Assembly (NCBI GenBank): GCA_027030245.1
Contig: JALVFE010000017.1
Location: 1 to 64,000 of the forward strand
Length of the DNA stretch: 64,000 nucleotides
Origin: Melioribacteraceae bacterium
Lineage (GTDB): Bacteria; Bacteroidota; Ignavibacteria; Ignavibacteriales; Melioribacteraceae
Reading direction: 5' to 3'
Of this stretch, positions 1 to 7,756 are shown in pieces. Position 1 is the first letter of the stretch; each line of letters opens with the position of its first letter. The notes below the pieces were generated by a model. The model made no database searches. It was given only the letters and a program-made list of their open reading frames with translations, and was not told the origin of the DNA. The translations under genes were made by a program, and so were the position numbers.

Positions 1-1
1 T

Positions 2-184
2 AACGAGCATAACTCCGGGTTTTCCAAGTCCACCAAAGCCGGTATTCCATGGAAACTTGTCTGTTCGTTTGAATTTACGTCAAAAGCAGAAGCTGTTAGG
101 TTTGAGAATAAAATAAAGAAAATGAAAGTAGAAAATTTATCGAACGGCTTATTTCCGATTGCTAGCGCGTCCCGATTCGGCTGA
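2..184 (+). CDS. GIY-YIG nuclease-family protein, 3' fragment (5' end outside window)
   Basis: An open frame enters from the left edge and stops at TGA 182-184. Its 60 visible residues begin NEHNSG and contain STKAGIPWKLV, a run of alternating charged residues, and ENKIKKMK. This is the usual C-terminal half of the small URI/YhbQ-type GIY-YIG proteins; the catalytic GIY and YIG motifs would lie outside the window. The last eight residues (IASASRFG) are encoded by DNA that also reads as the D-arm and anticodon arm of a tRNA, so the gene tail overlaps tRNA-derived sequence. Family members are structure-specific or homing-type endonucleases; activity here is unknown. The family call is fairly secure, the function is not. 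Confidence 0.75.
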   Translation, partial: NEHNSGFSKSTKAGIPWKLVCSFEFTSKAEAVRFENKIKKMKVENLSNGLFPIASASRFG

Positions 185-246
185 ATCGGGAAGGTCGTAG
201 GTTCTGCCAAAGGCATCCCTTCGGGAGAATCCTATCACCCCGACTA
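161..246 (+). pseudogene. Disrupted proline-type tRNA 3' portion
   Basis: Read on the plus strand, the segment has the D-arm 3' side (TAGCGC, 163-168), an anticodon-arm-like block (TCCCG at 170-174, CGGGA at 187-191) enclosing TTCGG, a variable region AGGTC (192-196), T-stem GTAGG (197-201) with TTC (202-204), then GAAT (227-230), CCTAT (231-235) and acceptor strand CACCCCG plus A (236-243). With bases 205-226 removed, the T arm reads GTAGGTTCGAATCCTAT, a normal T arm. The 5' acceptor strand and first half of the D arm are missing because GIY-YIG coding sequence sits there. The match to a CGG-type tRNA-Pro is from memory of tRNA-Pro sequences, so the isotype is less certain than the tRNA origin. 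It cannot be a functional tRNA. Confidence 0.6.
205..226 (+). repeat. 22-nt insert of two adjacent mini-hairpins inside the tRNA T loop
   Basis: The 22 bases between TTC and GAAT of the T loop consist of two perfect 11-nt hairpins back to back: TGCC-AAA-GGCA (205-215) and TCCC-TTC-GGGA (216-226). A third palindrome, CCCGATTC-GGCT-GAATCGGG (171-190), occupies the anticodon arm. This looks like insertion or expansion of small palindromic units into a tRNA sequence. Confidence 0.6.
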
Positions 247-350
247 ACTTCCTTTTCTTATCCCATGACTTTCTACGTTTAAATTTTATTCTTCCTTTTA
301 ACTTAAATGTTGCTCTGATAACGTTGAAGCTTATAAAAATTTGTTGATTT

Positions 351-386
351 AAAAATAAAAGAGCCGCTTCATAATTAAAGCGGCTC
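351..386 (-). terminator. Rho-independent terminator of the OmpA-family gene
   Basis: Perfect 9-bp stem GAGCCGCTT (361-369) / AAGCGGCTC (378-386) with an 8-nt loop. On the minus strand it is followed by TTTTATTTTT (351-360). It lies about 25 bases past the stop of the minus-strand OmpA-family gene. The rest of 185-350 shows no convincing gene. Confidence 0.85.
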
Positions 387-410
387 TGAGTCATACTTGA
401 ATTATGTCTT

Positions 411-1955
411 TTATTTTATAACTCTGAATTCAATCCTTCGATTCAATGCTCTTCCTTCTTTTGTTGAATTATCTCCGATAGGATTGCTTTCGCCCATTCC
501 TTTTCCAATCATACGTGATGAATCGATTCCTTTGGAAACCAAATAGTTTATCACGGATTTAACTCTTCTGTTTGATAATTCCAAATTATAATTTTCATCT
601 CCCAAGCTATCGGTGTAACCCAGCACTTCTACTTTAATATCCGAATGTTTTTTCAAGACCTCTGCCACATCATCCAAAATTTCGGTTGATTCGGGAGTTA
701 ATTCATCACTATCAAATTTGAAGTGAACACCTTCCAAAACAAATTGTCCGTTTTCAACGAATAATTTTTCCAATGCTTTTTTCCTTCCCACAAAGCCCGT
801 GATTAAAGTTTTACCGGGTTTAATTTCTACCTTGCTCTGCTTAATCGATTCGGTCGGAGCTTCAATTACAACAAATTCAATCCTTCTGTTCATTGCTCTT
901 CCCTCAGGAGTTCCGTTATCAGCAATCGGTTTGATTTCTCCAAAACCCACAGCAACCAATCTTTCCGGTTTCACACCTTTTCCGATCAAATAATTTTTAA
1001 CGGCAACAGCCCTCTTAGCAGAAAGTTCTTTATTATACATATCATTTCCGATACTGTCGGTATGTCCTTCTATTCGAATAAATACATTGGGATACTTTAA
1101 CAAGGTAGCGGCAACGCTACCTAGTATAACTTTTGCTTCCGGTGTCAATCTGTCGCTGTCAAATTCAAAATTAACACCCGGGAAAATAAACGATTTTTTC
1201 TGAGCAATTGATTCTTCGACCTTTTTCTCAATATAAACGGTATCAATTTTTATTTTTTCAACTTTTACCGGTACTTCTTTAATTACCTCTTTAATACCCG
1301 GAGCTTCGCAAATATGAGATTTTTCTCCCCTATCGAAATACCACATAATTCCAACACGCGCATTCATATAAGAATCACCGTTGCTATAAAGCAAACCTTT
1401 CTGTTCATTCAAGCTCCAGTTACCATCTATTCTGTTGTTAGAAGCGGTTACGTAATTGAATTCGGCATTAATACTAAAATCATCCCAAAAATTAAATTCC
1501 CCACCGGCGCCTAACTCCAGTTGGTACCCGTCTTTCTGACCTTCCAACTCTTTGCTGTACGGTTGGTCGCCTTTATAAATTGAATAGCCCCATCCCAACA
1601 TCAAATACGGTGAAATAATTTCGCAGGGCAATATGGTATAAATCGCTTCCAAATTGATTGTACCCATATTCACTCTATTATGGATTTCAACATGATTCTT
1701 AAAGTAGTAAGAATCGAGAGATACAAAATACGGAGAAACTCTAAATCCGATATGTTCGGTGACGTTATAACCTAAAGTTAAAAATCCTCCGTAGTTTGCA
1801 TGATCCGCAATAGAAGTAGATGTTATGCTCATATACCTCGGATAAATTCCTCCTCCTCCGATGTACCATTCCGTTTTATATACATCTTGAGCATTCAGAT
1901 TCATTCCGAGAAGCAGAACGGAAAAAACAATTATTTTTAATAATTTAAACTTCAT
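411..1955 (-). CDS. Outer-membrane beta-barrel protein with two tandem OmpA-like domains
   Basis: 514 aa. An N-terminal signal peptide (MKFKLLKIIVFSVLLLG, cleavage near NAQ) is followed by a beta-barrel-like region (about 20-215, ending MWYFDRG). A charged linker (about 225-260) with a VKEVPVKVEK run leads to a first OmpA peptidoglycan-binding domain (about 260-370; FEFDSDRLTPEA, GHTD, NRRIEFVV) and a second (about 405-514; FKFDSDELTPES, GYTD, NRRIEFRV). OmpA domains hold the outer membrane to peptidoglycan. ATG at 1955 is preferred over an in-frame GTG at 1970, because GGAGG lies 8 nt before the ATG and overlaps the GTG. A strong terminator follows. The tandem arrangement is unusual; the overall call is firm. 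Confidence 0.9.
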   Translation of the reverse strand: MKFKLLKIIVFSVLLLGMNLNAQDVYKTEWYIGGGGIYPRYMSITSTSIADHANYGGFLTLGYNVTEHIGFRVSPYFVSLDSYYFKNHVEIHNRVNMGTINLEAIYTILPCEIISPYLMLGWGYSIYKGDQPYSKELEGQKDGYQLELGAGGEFNFWDDFSINAEFNYVTASNNRIDGNWSLNEQKGLLYSNGDSYMNARVGIMWYFDRGEKSHICEAPGIKEVIKEVPVKVEKIKIDTVYIEKKVEESIAQKKSFIFPGVNFEFDSDRLTPEAKVILGSVAATLLKYPNVFIRIEGHTDSIGNDMYNKELSAKRAVAVKNYLIGKGVKPERLVAVGFGEIKPIADNGTPEGRAMNRRIEFVVIEAPTESIKQSKVEIKPGKTLITGFVGRKKALEKLFVENGQFVLEGVHFKFDSDELTPESTEILDDVAEVLKKHSDIKVEVLGYTDSLGDENYNLELSNRRVKSVINYLVSKGIDSSRMIGKGMGESNPIGDNSTKEGRALNRRIEFRVIK

Positions 1956-2091
1956 TCGTTCATCCTCCACTGTTGTTATCGTTTCCCAGCCAAAAACAGT
2001 TTAGCTGAGAATATTGAAGAGTAAAATAAAAAATATAACAATAAATAAAAATAGGATTTTTACGACACGCGTCACCATTTAAGTTACTTTA

Positions 2092-3768
2092 TCAAACATA
2101 TGCTTTCAGCAACCGGGGGCGGTTCAGCATTTCCGTCAAGTGAAATTCTTCTTCGCTTACTTTTTCAACATCCCCGAAATATTTATTTTCCGCACTATCT
2201 TTTTGCATCATAGTTTTGATTTGCACTTTTGAAAGTATATTCAATTTCTCCACAATTATATTGCCCGGATTTTCCGTTTCCACTTTGCCTTCTAAAAGAT
2301 ATGGACCCATGGAAAACGTAAGCTCGGCATATTTTTCGTAAGTTTCAGGAAAAAGTACCGCTTCGAATGTACCCGTTAGATCTTCCAACGAAAGGAATTT
2401 CATTATTTTCCCCTTGCGGGTTTTAATTCTTTTCGACGTCATCAACCATCCCACCATTTTAATTTTCCGTTTGTAATATTTCGCCATATCTTTTGACGGG
2501 ACAATATCTTCACGTGAAATTATTTCATCGAAAAATTCTAGCGGGTGACGCGTAACCATGTACCCGAACACTTCGTATTCTGCCGAGCAAATTTCTTCTA
2601 TTGTGTATTGCCGTTTTGTTTTCACTTCACGCTCGAGGTTAAAAGATTCGTTTACGAAAAGCGACAAATAATTTTCTTCCAGAATTTTTCTATGGCGGTA
2701 ATAAACATCCAACAAACGCATTAACGCCGGGCGTGTTTCCCCGAAGCAATCCATGGCGCCGCATTTGATTAAGAGCGCCGTTTCTTCGTAACCGAGTTTA
2801 GTGCGCACCAAAAAATCGGCAAGTGAGACAAATTTGCCGTTTGTTTTTCTTTCTTTAATAATTTCGTCACAGGATTTTTGGGGAAAGTTTTTGATTGCCA
2901 TAAATCCTATACGAATAGTTTTTCCGCTTCCGCGATATTCGTAAACACTTTCGTTTACCGAAGGCAAAAGTATTTTCAACCCCATTCTTTTTGCCTCTTG
3001 GATATAAACCGCAGCCGAATAATAACCGCCGCCGTTGCTCAGCACGCTTGCCATAAATTCGGCAGGATAATGAGCTTTCAGATAAGCAACCTGGAAAGAG
3101 AGCAATGCAAACGAAGCGCTATGCGCTTTACAAAATGCATAACCGGCAAACGATTCAATTTGATGCCAGAGTTGTTTTGTTACTTTTGCTGAAAACCCGC
3201 TACGTTCGCATGATGTAAAGAATTTATTTTTTATTCTCTCCATTGCTTTGTGGGATCTCATTTTGCCGCTCATTGCCCGCCGTAAGAGGTCGGCTTCTTC
3301 TAACGTTAAACCCGCAATGTGATGAGCCACTTTAATCACATCTTCCTGGTAAATCATAACTCCGTAAGTTTCGCCCAAATATTTTTCCATTTCGGGAACA
3401 AGATACTTACGGCGTCCGGGATTTTTGTGGCGGGCAATAAATTCTTGCATCATTCCGCTTTCGGCAACGCCAGGGCGTATAACCGAGCTGGCGGCCGTGA
3501 GCATTTCAAAAGTATCGCACGAAAGCTTTTTTAAAAGCGCTCTCATCCCCGGAGATTCTATATAAAAACACCCGATGGTTTTACCGCGGCGCAATAATTC
3601 TTTTGTTGCTTCGTCGTTAAAAAGCATATCGTAATCGAAAATATCAAAATTCACCCGGGAGGTTTTGCGGGGTAACGATAAATATATTTTGTGTATTGCC
3701 GATTTACGGGGAAATGTTTCCGGTAATTCCTTTTTCTCGCGCTGTGGGGATAGTTTTAGTACATGCAT
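2092..3768 (-). CDS. dnaE: DnaE-type DNA polymerase III alpha, C-terminal half only
   Basis: 558 aa matching the fingers and C-terminal part of bacterial Pol III alpha (full proteins are about 1000-1160 aa). Seen in order: TIGCFYIESPGMRALLKKL (from about residue 65), the RPG segment (VIRPGVAESGMM), MIYQEDV, LLRRAMSGK, FAGYAFCKAHSASFALLS (fingers), then a helix-hairpin-helix-like stretch (FLVRTKL, CGAMDCFG) and an OB fold near 430-505 (VGWLMTSKRIKTRKGKIM). The PHP domain, thumb, and palm with its three catalytic aspartates are absent. The first 40 residues resemble nothing I recognise. The frame is intact over 558 codons. It is either a decayed gene, a split gene whose other half lies elsewhere, or a non-catalytic derivative. 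An operator-like palindrome lies just upstream. Confidence 0.8.
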   Translation of the reverse strand: MHVLKLSPQREKKELPETFPRKSAIHKIYLSLPRKTSRVNFDIFDYDMLFNDEATKELLRRGKTIGCFYIESPGMRALLKKLSCDTFEMLTAASSVIRPGVAESGMMQEFIARHKNPGRRKYLVPEMEKYLGETYGVMIYQEDVIKVAHHIAGLTLEEADLLRRAMSGKMRSHKAMERIKNKFFTSCERSGFSAKVTKQLWHQIESFAGYAFCKAHSASFALLSFQVAYLKAHYPAEFMASVLSNGGGYYSAAVYIQEAKRMGLKILLPSVNESVYEYRGSGKTIRIGFMAIKNFPQKSCDEIIKERKTNGKFVSLADFLVRTKLGYEETALLIKCGAMDCFGETRPALMRLLDVYYRHRKILEENYLSLFVNESFNLEREVKTKRQYTIEEICSAEYEVFGYMVTRHPLEFFDEIISREDIVPSKDMAKYYKRKIKMVGWLMTSKRIKTRKGKIMKFLSLEDLTGTFEAVLFPETYEKYAELTFSMGPYLLEGKVETENPGNIIVEKLNILSKVQIKTMMQKDSAENKYFGDVEKVSEEEFHLTEMLNRPRLLKAYV

Positions 3769-3781
3769 TTTTTATTTGCCA

Positions 3782-3805
3782 TATAGTGAGCTTTTGTTCA
3801 CTATA
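3782..3805. promoter_or_regulatory. 24-bp operator-like inverted repeat upstream of the dnaE fragment
   Basis: Arms TATAGTGAGC (3782-3791) and GTTCACTATA (3796-3805) pair over 10 bases with one mismatch around a 4-nt centre. Read on the minus strand the core is TGAAC-N4-GCTCA, one base away from a symmetric GAAC-N4-GTTC type SOS box. The site ends 14 bases before the ATG at 3768, a usual place for a repressor site. That it binds LexA is inference only. Confidence 0.4.
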
Positions 3806-3890
3806 ATATAAAAATTTGGTGTGATTTAGGCAAGCAACATAATTGTAGCACAACCAGCCGGGTTATCCGGAAATGACAATTTCATTTGCC

Positions 3891-3910
3891 GTCGAGGCCC
3901 ACGCCTCGAC
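3891..3910. repeat. Inverted repeat GTCGAGGC...GCCTCGAC
   Basis: Perfect 8-bp arms (3891-3898 and 3903-3910) around CCAC, in a GC-rich patch of the intergenic region. It probably belongs to the same repeat cluster as the palindrome at 3958-3985; both share a GAGGC/GCCTC core. Confidence 0.55.
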
Positions 3911-3957
3911 GCGTTTGCTACATCTGCCGAGGTGTGGATCTCAGCAGCTATGAGAAC

Positions 3958-3985
3958 GTAGGGACGAGGCATGCCTCGTCCCTAC
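3958..3985. repeat. 28-bp perfect palindrome, REP-like
   Basis: The half GTAGGGACGAGGCA (3958-3971) is followed directly by its exact reverse complement (3972-3985). There is no loop, so it can form a cruciform. I recall similar GAGGCATGCCTC-centred units as dispersed intergenic repeats, but copy number cannot be tested from this window. Confidence 0.65.
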
Positions 3986-4031
3986 AATCCCATTTATCTT
4001 AAAAATAAAAAACCCAGTTCTAAATCTCTTC

Positions 4032-4052
4032 AGTCAACATAGCATGTTGACT
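4032..4052 (-). terminator. Stem-loop downstream of kdsC, possible terminator
   Basis: Perfect 9-bp stem AGTCAACAT (4032-4040) / ATGTTGACT (4044-4052) with a 3-nt loop, about 40 bases past the kdsC stop on the minus strand. The T-rich tract (GGGTTTTTTATTTTT on the minus strand) begins only about 18 nt after the stem, so termination is plausible but not textbook. Confidence 0.4.
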
Positions 4053-4090
4053 TACAAAATATACAACTTCATTCAGGAAAAGATGTATAT

Positions 4091-4597
4091 CTACATTTGG
4101 GCTTCAATAAGCAAATCAGCAAATTCTCTGAAAGCACCTTCACCGCCTTTTGCTTTAAGGATGAGATCAACATTTTGTTTGACGGCATTTACTGCATCGG
4201 AAGGAGCGGCGGAAAATCCGACCACTTTTATAATAGAAAGGTCATTTACATCATCACCGACAAAAGCTATATTCTCAAACCCGATCTTAAATTCCTCGCA
4301 CAATTCATGTAATTTTTCTTCTTTTTGCCAAACACCCGTAAAGAGGAAATCGAGTTTTAATCTTTCAGCTCTTTTTCTTAAAATTTTATCCGTTTCACCA
4401 TCGGTGGTAATAATACCAACCAAAATTCCCTTTTCCCGTAAAAGCCTTGTCCCCATACCGTCTTTAACATTAAACTTTTTCATGACCAGCCCATCAGAAG
4501 AATAATATAACCCTCCGTCGGTCAAAACCCCGTCTACGTCGGTAATTACCAATTTAATATTTTTTAATTTGTTTAATTTGACTTGAGAGAGATTCAA
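4091..4597 (-). CDS. kdsC: KDO 8-phosphate phosphatase (HAD family, KdsC-like)
   Basis: 168 aa, normal length for KdsC, which removes phosphate from 3-deoxy-D-manno-octulosonate 8-phosphate in the cytoplasm to make KDO for LPS inner core. HAD motifs are visible: DVDGVLTDGG (nucleophile D20, acid/base D22), a TTDGE motif II, an invariant Lys in the EKLHEL region, and GDDVND (motif IV). The C-terminal GGEGAFRE loop is typical of KdsC. The start appears to be TTG at 4597: a TAG stop precedes it directly, no ATG follows before the first motif, and GGAG lies about 9 nt upstream. Related HAD phosphatases on sialic-acid paths look similar, so the substrate is likely rather than proven. Confidence 0.85.
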   Translation of the reverse strand: MNLSQVKLNKLKNIKLVITDVDGVLTDGGLYYSSDGLVMKKFNVKDGMGTRLLREKGILVGIITTDGETDKILRKRAERLKLDFLFTGVWQKEEKLHELCEEFKIGFENIAFVGDDVNDLSIIKVVGFSAAPSDAVNAVKQNVDLILKAKGGEGAFREFADLLIEAQM

Positions 4598-4947
4598 CTA
4601 AAAATACTCCGGAAATGATTAATGAGGATTTCAAACCTTTTAAAATACTTAAAAAATATCTATTATAAAAAGGAAAAAAATTTCGTAATAATTCCCGAGA
4701 TTTTTATTTTTAAAAGTTCTTTATCAAATTAGGGTTTTCGTATAAATTTTATTGAATAAGGTAGGGGTACTAAAAAAGTAACGTAAGTTTTGGTAAAAGT
4801 GTAATATTAAATTTTAATTAAATTCTTAAAAAAATTGTACGAATAACACCTAGTTATTATTATAATTTCACTGTTAATAAAGTAGCTTTTATGAAATTTA
4901 CAACAATATTAATTAACTAATTTACCAAACAAACAGAGGGAGATCTT
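4598..4947. other. 350-bp AT-rich divergent intergenic region
   Basis: Lies between kdsC (minus) and the TonB receptor (plus) and should carry both promoters. It is very A+T rich with runs of A and T. I see no ORF, hairpin terminator or clear TAnnTTTG promoter box. A GGGAG Shine-Dalgarno ends the region, 6 nt before the receptor ATG. Confidence 0.6.
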
Positions 4948-7707
4948 ATGCTAAAGGTCTACAAATACCTTGCTTTAATCCTCTTAGTAGCATCAACAAC
5001 TCTATTTGCTCAAAAGTATACCATTTCGGGCGTTGTTAAAGATGCCGCTACCGGGGAAAAACTAATTGGCGCTAATGTTTATGTAAAAGGAACAACATTC
5101 GGTGCCGCTTCCGATGCAAACGGAAGGTATAAAATTACCTTGAATAAAGGTAAATACACCGTTGTTTGCAGTTATGTCGGCTTCCAAACTCAAGAAGTTA
5201 ATGTTAACTTAACAAACGACATCACTCTCGATTTCGACATGGTTGAACGAGAGTTTTCTTTATCGGTTACCGTTTTAGCAGACAGAGCCAGAGAACGGGA
5301 AACTCCTGTTGCTTTTTCTAATATTGAAAAAAAGGAAATGGAACAAGTGTTAGCATCTCGCGATATTCCATTAGTATTAAATAGTACGCCTAGCGTTTAC
5401 GCTACTCAACAAGGCGGTGGCGCCGGCGACGCAAGAATAAACGTTCGCGGTTTTAACCAAAGAAACGTTGCCATCATGATTAATGGTGTTCCCGTGAACG
5501 ATATGGAAAATGGTTGGGTTTACTGGTCAAACTGGGACGGGGTCTCCGATGCTACTGCTTCGATTCAGATGCAAAGAGGTTTGAGTGCTGTTAACTTGGC
5601 AACCCCATCTATCGGCGGTACTATGAATATAATTACAGATCCGGCCGCACAAGATGGCGGTATTTATTTTAAGCAAGAATACGCGACAGGATCTTTTTCC
5701 AAATCTTCATTTTTCTTTAATTCAGGTCTCGTAGATAACAAATGGGCAGTGAGCGGCGGTATTGTGAGAAAAACAGGTGATGGTATTGTAAACGGTACAT
5801 GGACTGATGCATGGGCATATTATTTAGGCGCCGCTTATAATGTAAATGACAAAAACAGAATAGAATTATATGCTTTAGGCGCGCCTCAAAGACATGGAAA
5901 TAATTACTATCAACAAAACATTGCAGTTTATAACACAGAATTTGCAAAAAATCTCGATTCTTATGATCAAGAGGCGTTAAAAAAATATCATGAAGCAGGA
6001 CGTTTATTCAATCAGAATTGGTCTGGCGTTTCCCCAAGCTATAGAGCTAAACAATGGTTAGGCGATGAAATAGGTGATAGATATGCACGTAATTTTATTA
6101 ATGAACGAGAGAATTTCTTTCACAAGCCTCAGGTTAATTTAAACTGGTACTCAAATTTGTCCGAAAAATTAAGTCTTTTCTCCACTATTTACTATTCAGG
6201 AGGACATGGAGGAGGAACCGGTCCGTATGGAAAAATTAGAAGAAATTCTTGGGAAGGTCCGTTCGACAATGAACATGGAAAATTTTATTATTTCGGCGCA
6301 CCATGGACATATAATTGGGATGAAACAATTGCAATTAACCAAGCTGATTCCGGTACATATTTCATTGATAAAAAACCAATAACAAAAGATGATCATCAAT
6401 CAGTTGGTATAATCCGAAACAGTAGAAATAATCAATGGACTATTGGAGCTATCGCAAAAGCTTTATATAAGTTAAATAAAAATATTAACTTAACTTTTGG
6501 TATTGACTGGAGAACAGCTGAAATAGACCATTTTAAAGAAGTTAGAGATTTGTTAGGCGGCACTTACTATGTTGATTATTCTTCTGAATTTTGGGGACCT
6601 GAAGGGAAAGCCGTAAAACTTGGAGATAAAATTGATTATAACTTTACTAATAATGTTAATTGGTTAGGAGGATTTACCCAGTTCGAATACACTTCGCCGT
6701 TATGGAGCACATATGTTACAGCTGGATATTCAATGATTAAATACAAACATACAAACTATTTCAAAAAAGATATCGCAACCGGTAAAACACTTGTTATCGA
6801 AGCAGACCCGAATACTGGATTTCAACTGAAAGGCGGGTTAAGTCACAGATTCTCAAACAATTTTAATGTTTACGTAAACGGTGGATATATTGCTAAAGTT
6901 CCTATCTTTGATGCAGTTATTAATGATAGAACCGGGCAGCTGATAGAAAACCCTCAAACTGAAAACTTCATATCCGGTGAATTGGGTTTAAACTATAACT
7001 CGCAAAACAGAGAATTTAATACTAATATTAACCTTTATTACACTCTTTGGCAAAATCGCGTTGTAACTGTTAATGATTTTGATCAATTAAGTGGAACAGA
7101 AGGATTATTTGTAATTTCTGATATGGATCAATTACACGCCGGAATTGAACTTGATTTCGCATGGCAACCAACAAAATTATTTAGGTTGGACGGTGCGGCA
7201 TCAGTTGGCAATTGGAAAAATACAAATGATGCTAAATTTACTTACAAAGATTATGAACAAAGTACTGCAGATAGTGTAGGAGTTGTTTATACAGATGGTT
7301 TGAAAGTAGGTGATGCGCCTCAAACACAACTAGCATTAGCAGCTTCTCTATTTCCCACAAAAGGACTATCTGTAATGTTATCTTACAGATATTATGCAGA
7401 TTTCTATGCTAACTGGAACGTTTCTACAAGATTGGATCCAAATGATAGAACACAAAGTTGGAAAACCCCCGCTTATGGCGTAATGGATTTGCATATTAAT
7501 TACACTCTACCATTGAATTTACCAGGAGTTGAAAGAATAAAATTATTTGCTCATGCATTTAATTTATTAAATACGCTATATATCCAAGATGCTACTGATA
7601 ACAGTAAATACAATGGATTTGACAAAGATCATGACGCAGATGATGCATCAGTATTTTTTGGCTTACCAAGATATTTTAACGTCGGCTTTAGTATTAATTT
7701 ATTATAA
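4948..7707 (+). CDS. TonB-dependent outer-membrane receptor with N-terminal carboxypeptidase-regulatory-like domain
   Basis: 919 aa. The signal peptide MLKVYKYLALILLVASTTLFA is followed by a carboxypeptidase-regulatory-like Ig domain (about 25-105; ISGVVKDAATGEKLIGANV, GRYKITLNKGKYTV), a plug domain (about 115-230; NVRGFNQRNVAIMINGVPVND, GLSAVNLATPSIGGTMNII) and a 22-strand-type barrel ending RYFNVGFSINLL, with a C-terminal hydrophobic signature for Bam insertion. These receptors take up a large or scarce substrate using TonB energy. No SusD partner or degradative enzyme is adjacent, so the substrate is unknown. GGGAG lies just upstream and a strong terminator just downstream, so it is probably monocistronic. 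Confidence 0.9.
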   Translation: MLKVYKYLALILLVASTTLFAQKYTISGVVKDAATGEKLIGANVYVKGTTFGAASDANGRYKITLNKGKYTVVCSYVGFQTQEVNVNLTNDITLDFDMVEREFSLSVTVLADRARERETPVAFSNIEKKEMEQVLASRDIPLVLNSTPSVYATQQGGGAGDARINVRGFNQRNVAIMINGVPVNDMENGWVYWSNWDGVSDATASIQMQRGLSAVNLATPSIGGTMNIITDPAAQDGGIYFKQEYATGSFSKSSFFFNSGLVDNKWAVSGGIVRKTGDGIVNGTWTDAWAYYLGAAYNVNDKNRIELYALGAPQRHGNNYYQQNIAVYNTEFAKNLDSYDQEALKKYHEAGRLFNQNWSGVSPSYRAKQWLGDEIGDRYARNFINERENFFHKPQVNLNWYSNLSEKLSLFSTIYYSGGHGGGTGPYGKIRRNSWEGPFDNEHGKFYYFGAPWTYNWDETIAINQADSGTYFIDKKPITKDDHQSVGIIRNSRNNQWTIGAIAKALYKLNKNINLTFGIDWRTAEIDHFKEVRDLLGGTYYVDYSSEFWGPEGKAVKLGDKIDYNFTNNVNWLGGFTQFEYTSPLWSTYVTAGYSMIKYKHTNYFKKDIATGKTLVIEADPNTGFQLKGGLSHRFSNNFNVYVNGGYIAKVPIFDAVINDRTGQLIENPQTENFISGELGLNYNSQNREFNTNINLYYTLWQNRVVTVNDFDQLSGTEGLFVISDMDQLHAGIELDFAWQPTKLFRLDGAASVGNWKNTNDAKFTYKDYEQSTADSVGVVYTDGLKVGDAPQTQLALAASLFPTKGLSVMLSYRYYADFYANWNVSTRLDPNDRTQSWKTPAYGVMDLHINYTLPLNLPGVERIKLFAHAFNLLNTLYIQDATDNSKYNGFDKDHDADDASVFFGLPRYFNVGFSINLL

Positions 7708-7729
7708 TAATCCTGGGGTTATTTTAAAC

Positions 7730-7756
7730 AAAAACCGCCTTCGGGCGGTTTTTTAT
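7730..7756 (+). terminator. Rho-independent terminator after the TonB receptor
   Basis: ACCGCC (7734-7739), tetraloop TTCG (7740-7743), GGCGGT (7744-7749), then TTTTTTA. A-rich on the 5' side, so the stem extends. It lies 26 bases past the receptor stop. Confidence 0.92.

Larger units (their letters stand above)
3769..4090. other. Gene-poor stretch with palindromic repeats between dnaE fragment and kdsC
   Basis: No coding region is supported here. It holds the operator-like repeat at 3782-3805, the inverted repeat GTCGAGGC-N4-GCCTCGAC (3891-3910), a 28-bp perfect palindrome (3958-3985), and a 9-bp hairpin past kdsC (4032-4052). The higher G+C of 3885-3985 against AT-rich flanks fits REP-like intergenic repeats. 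Confidence 0.6.

Noticed and set aside
149-394. 81-aa minus-strand ORF
   Set aside because: It runs antisense through the tRNA remnant, palindromes and the ompA terminator, with no family resemblance.
4044-4505. 153-aa plus-strand ORF opposite kdsC
   Set aside because: Lies antisense to a gene with clear HAD motifs; Ser/Phe-rich composition is typical of a shadow frame.
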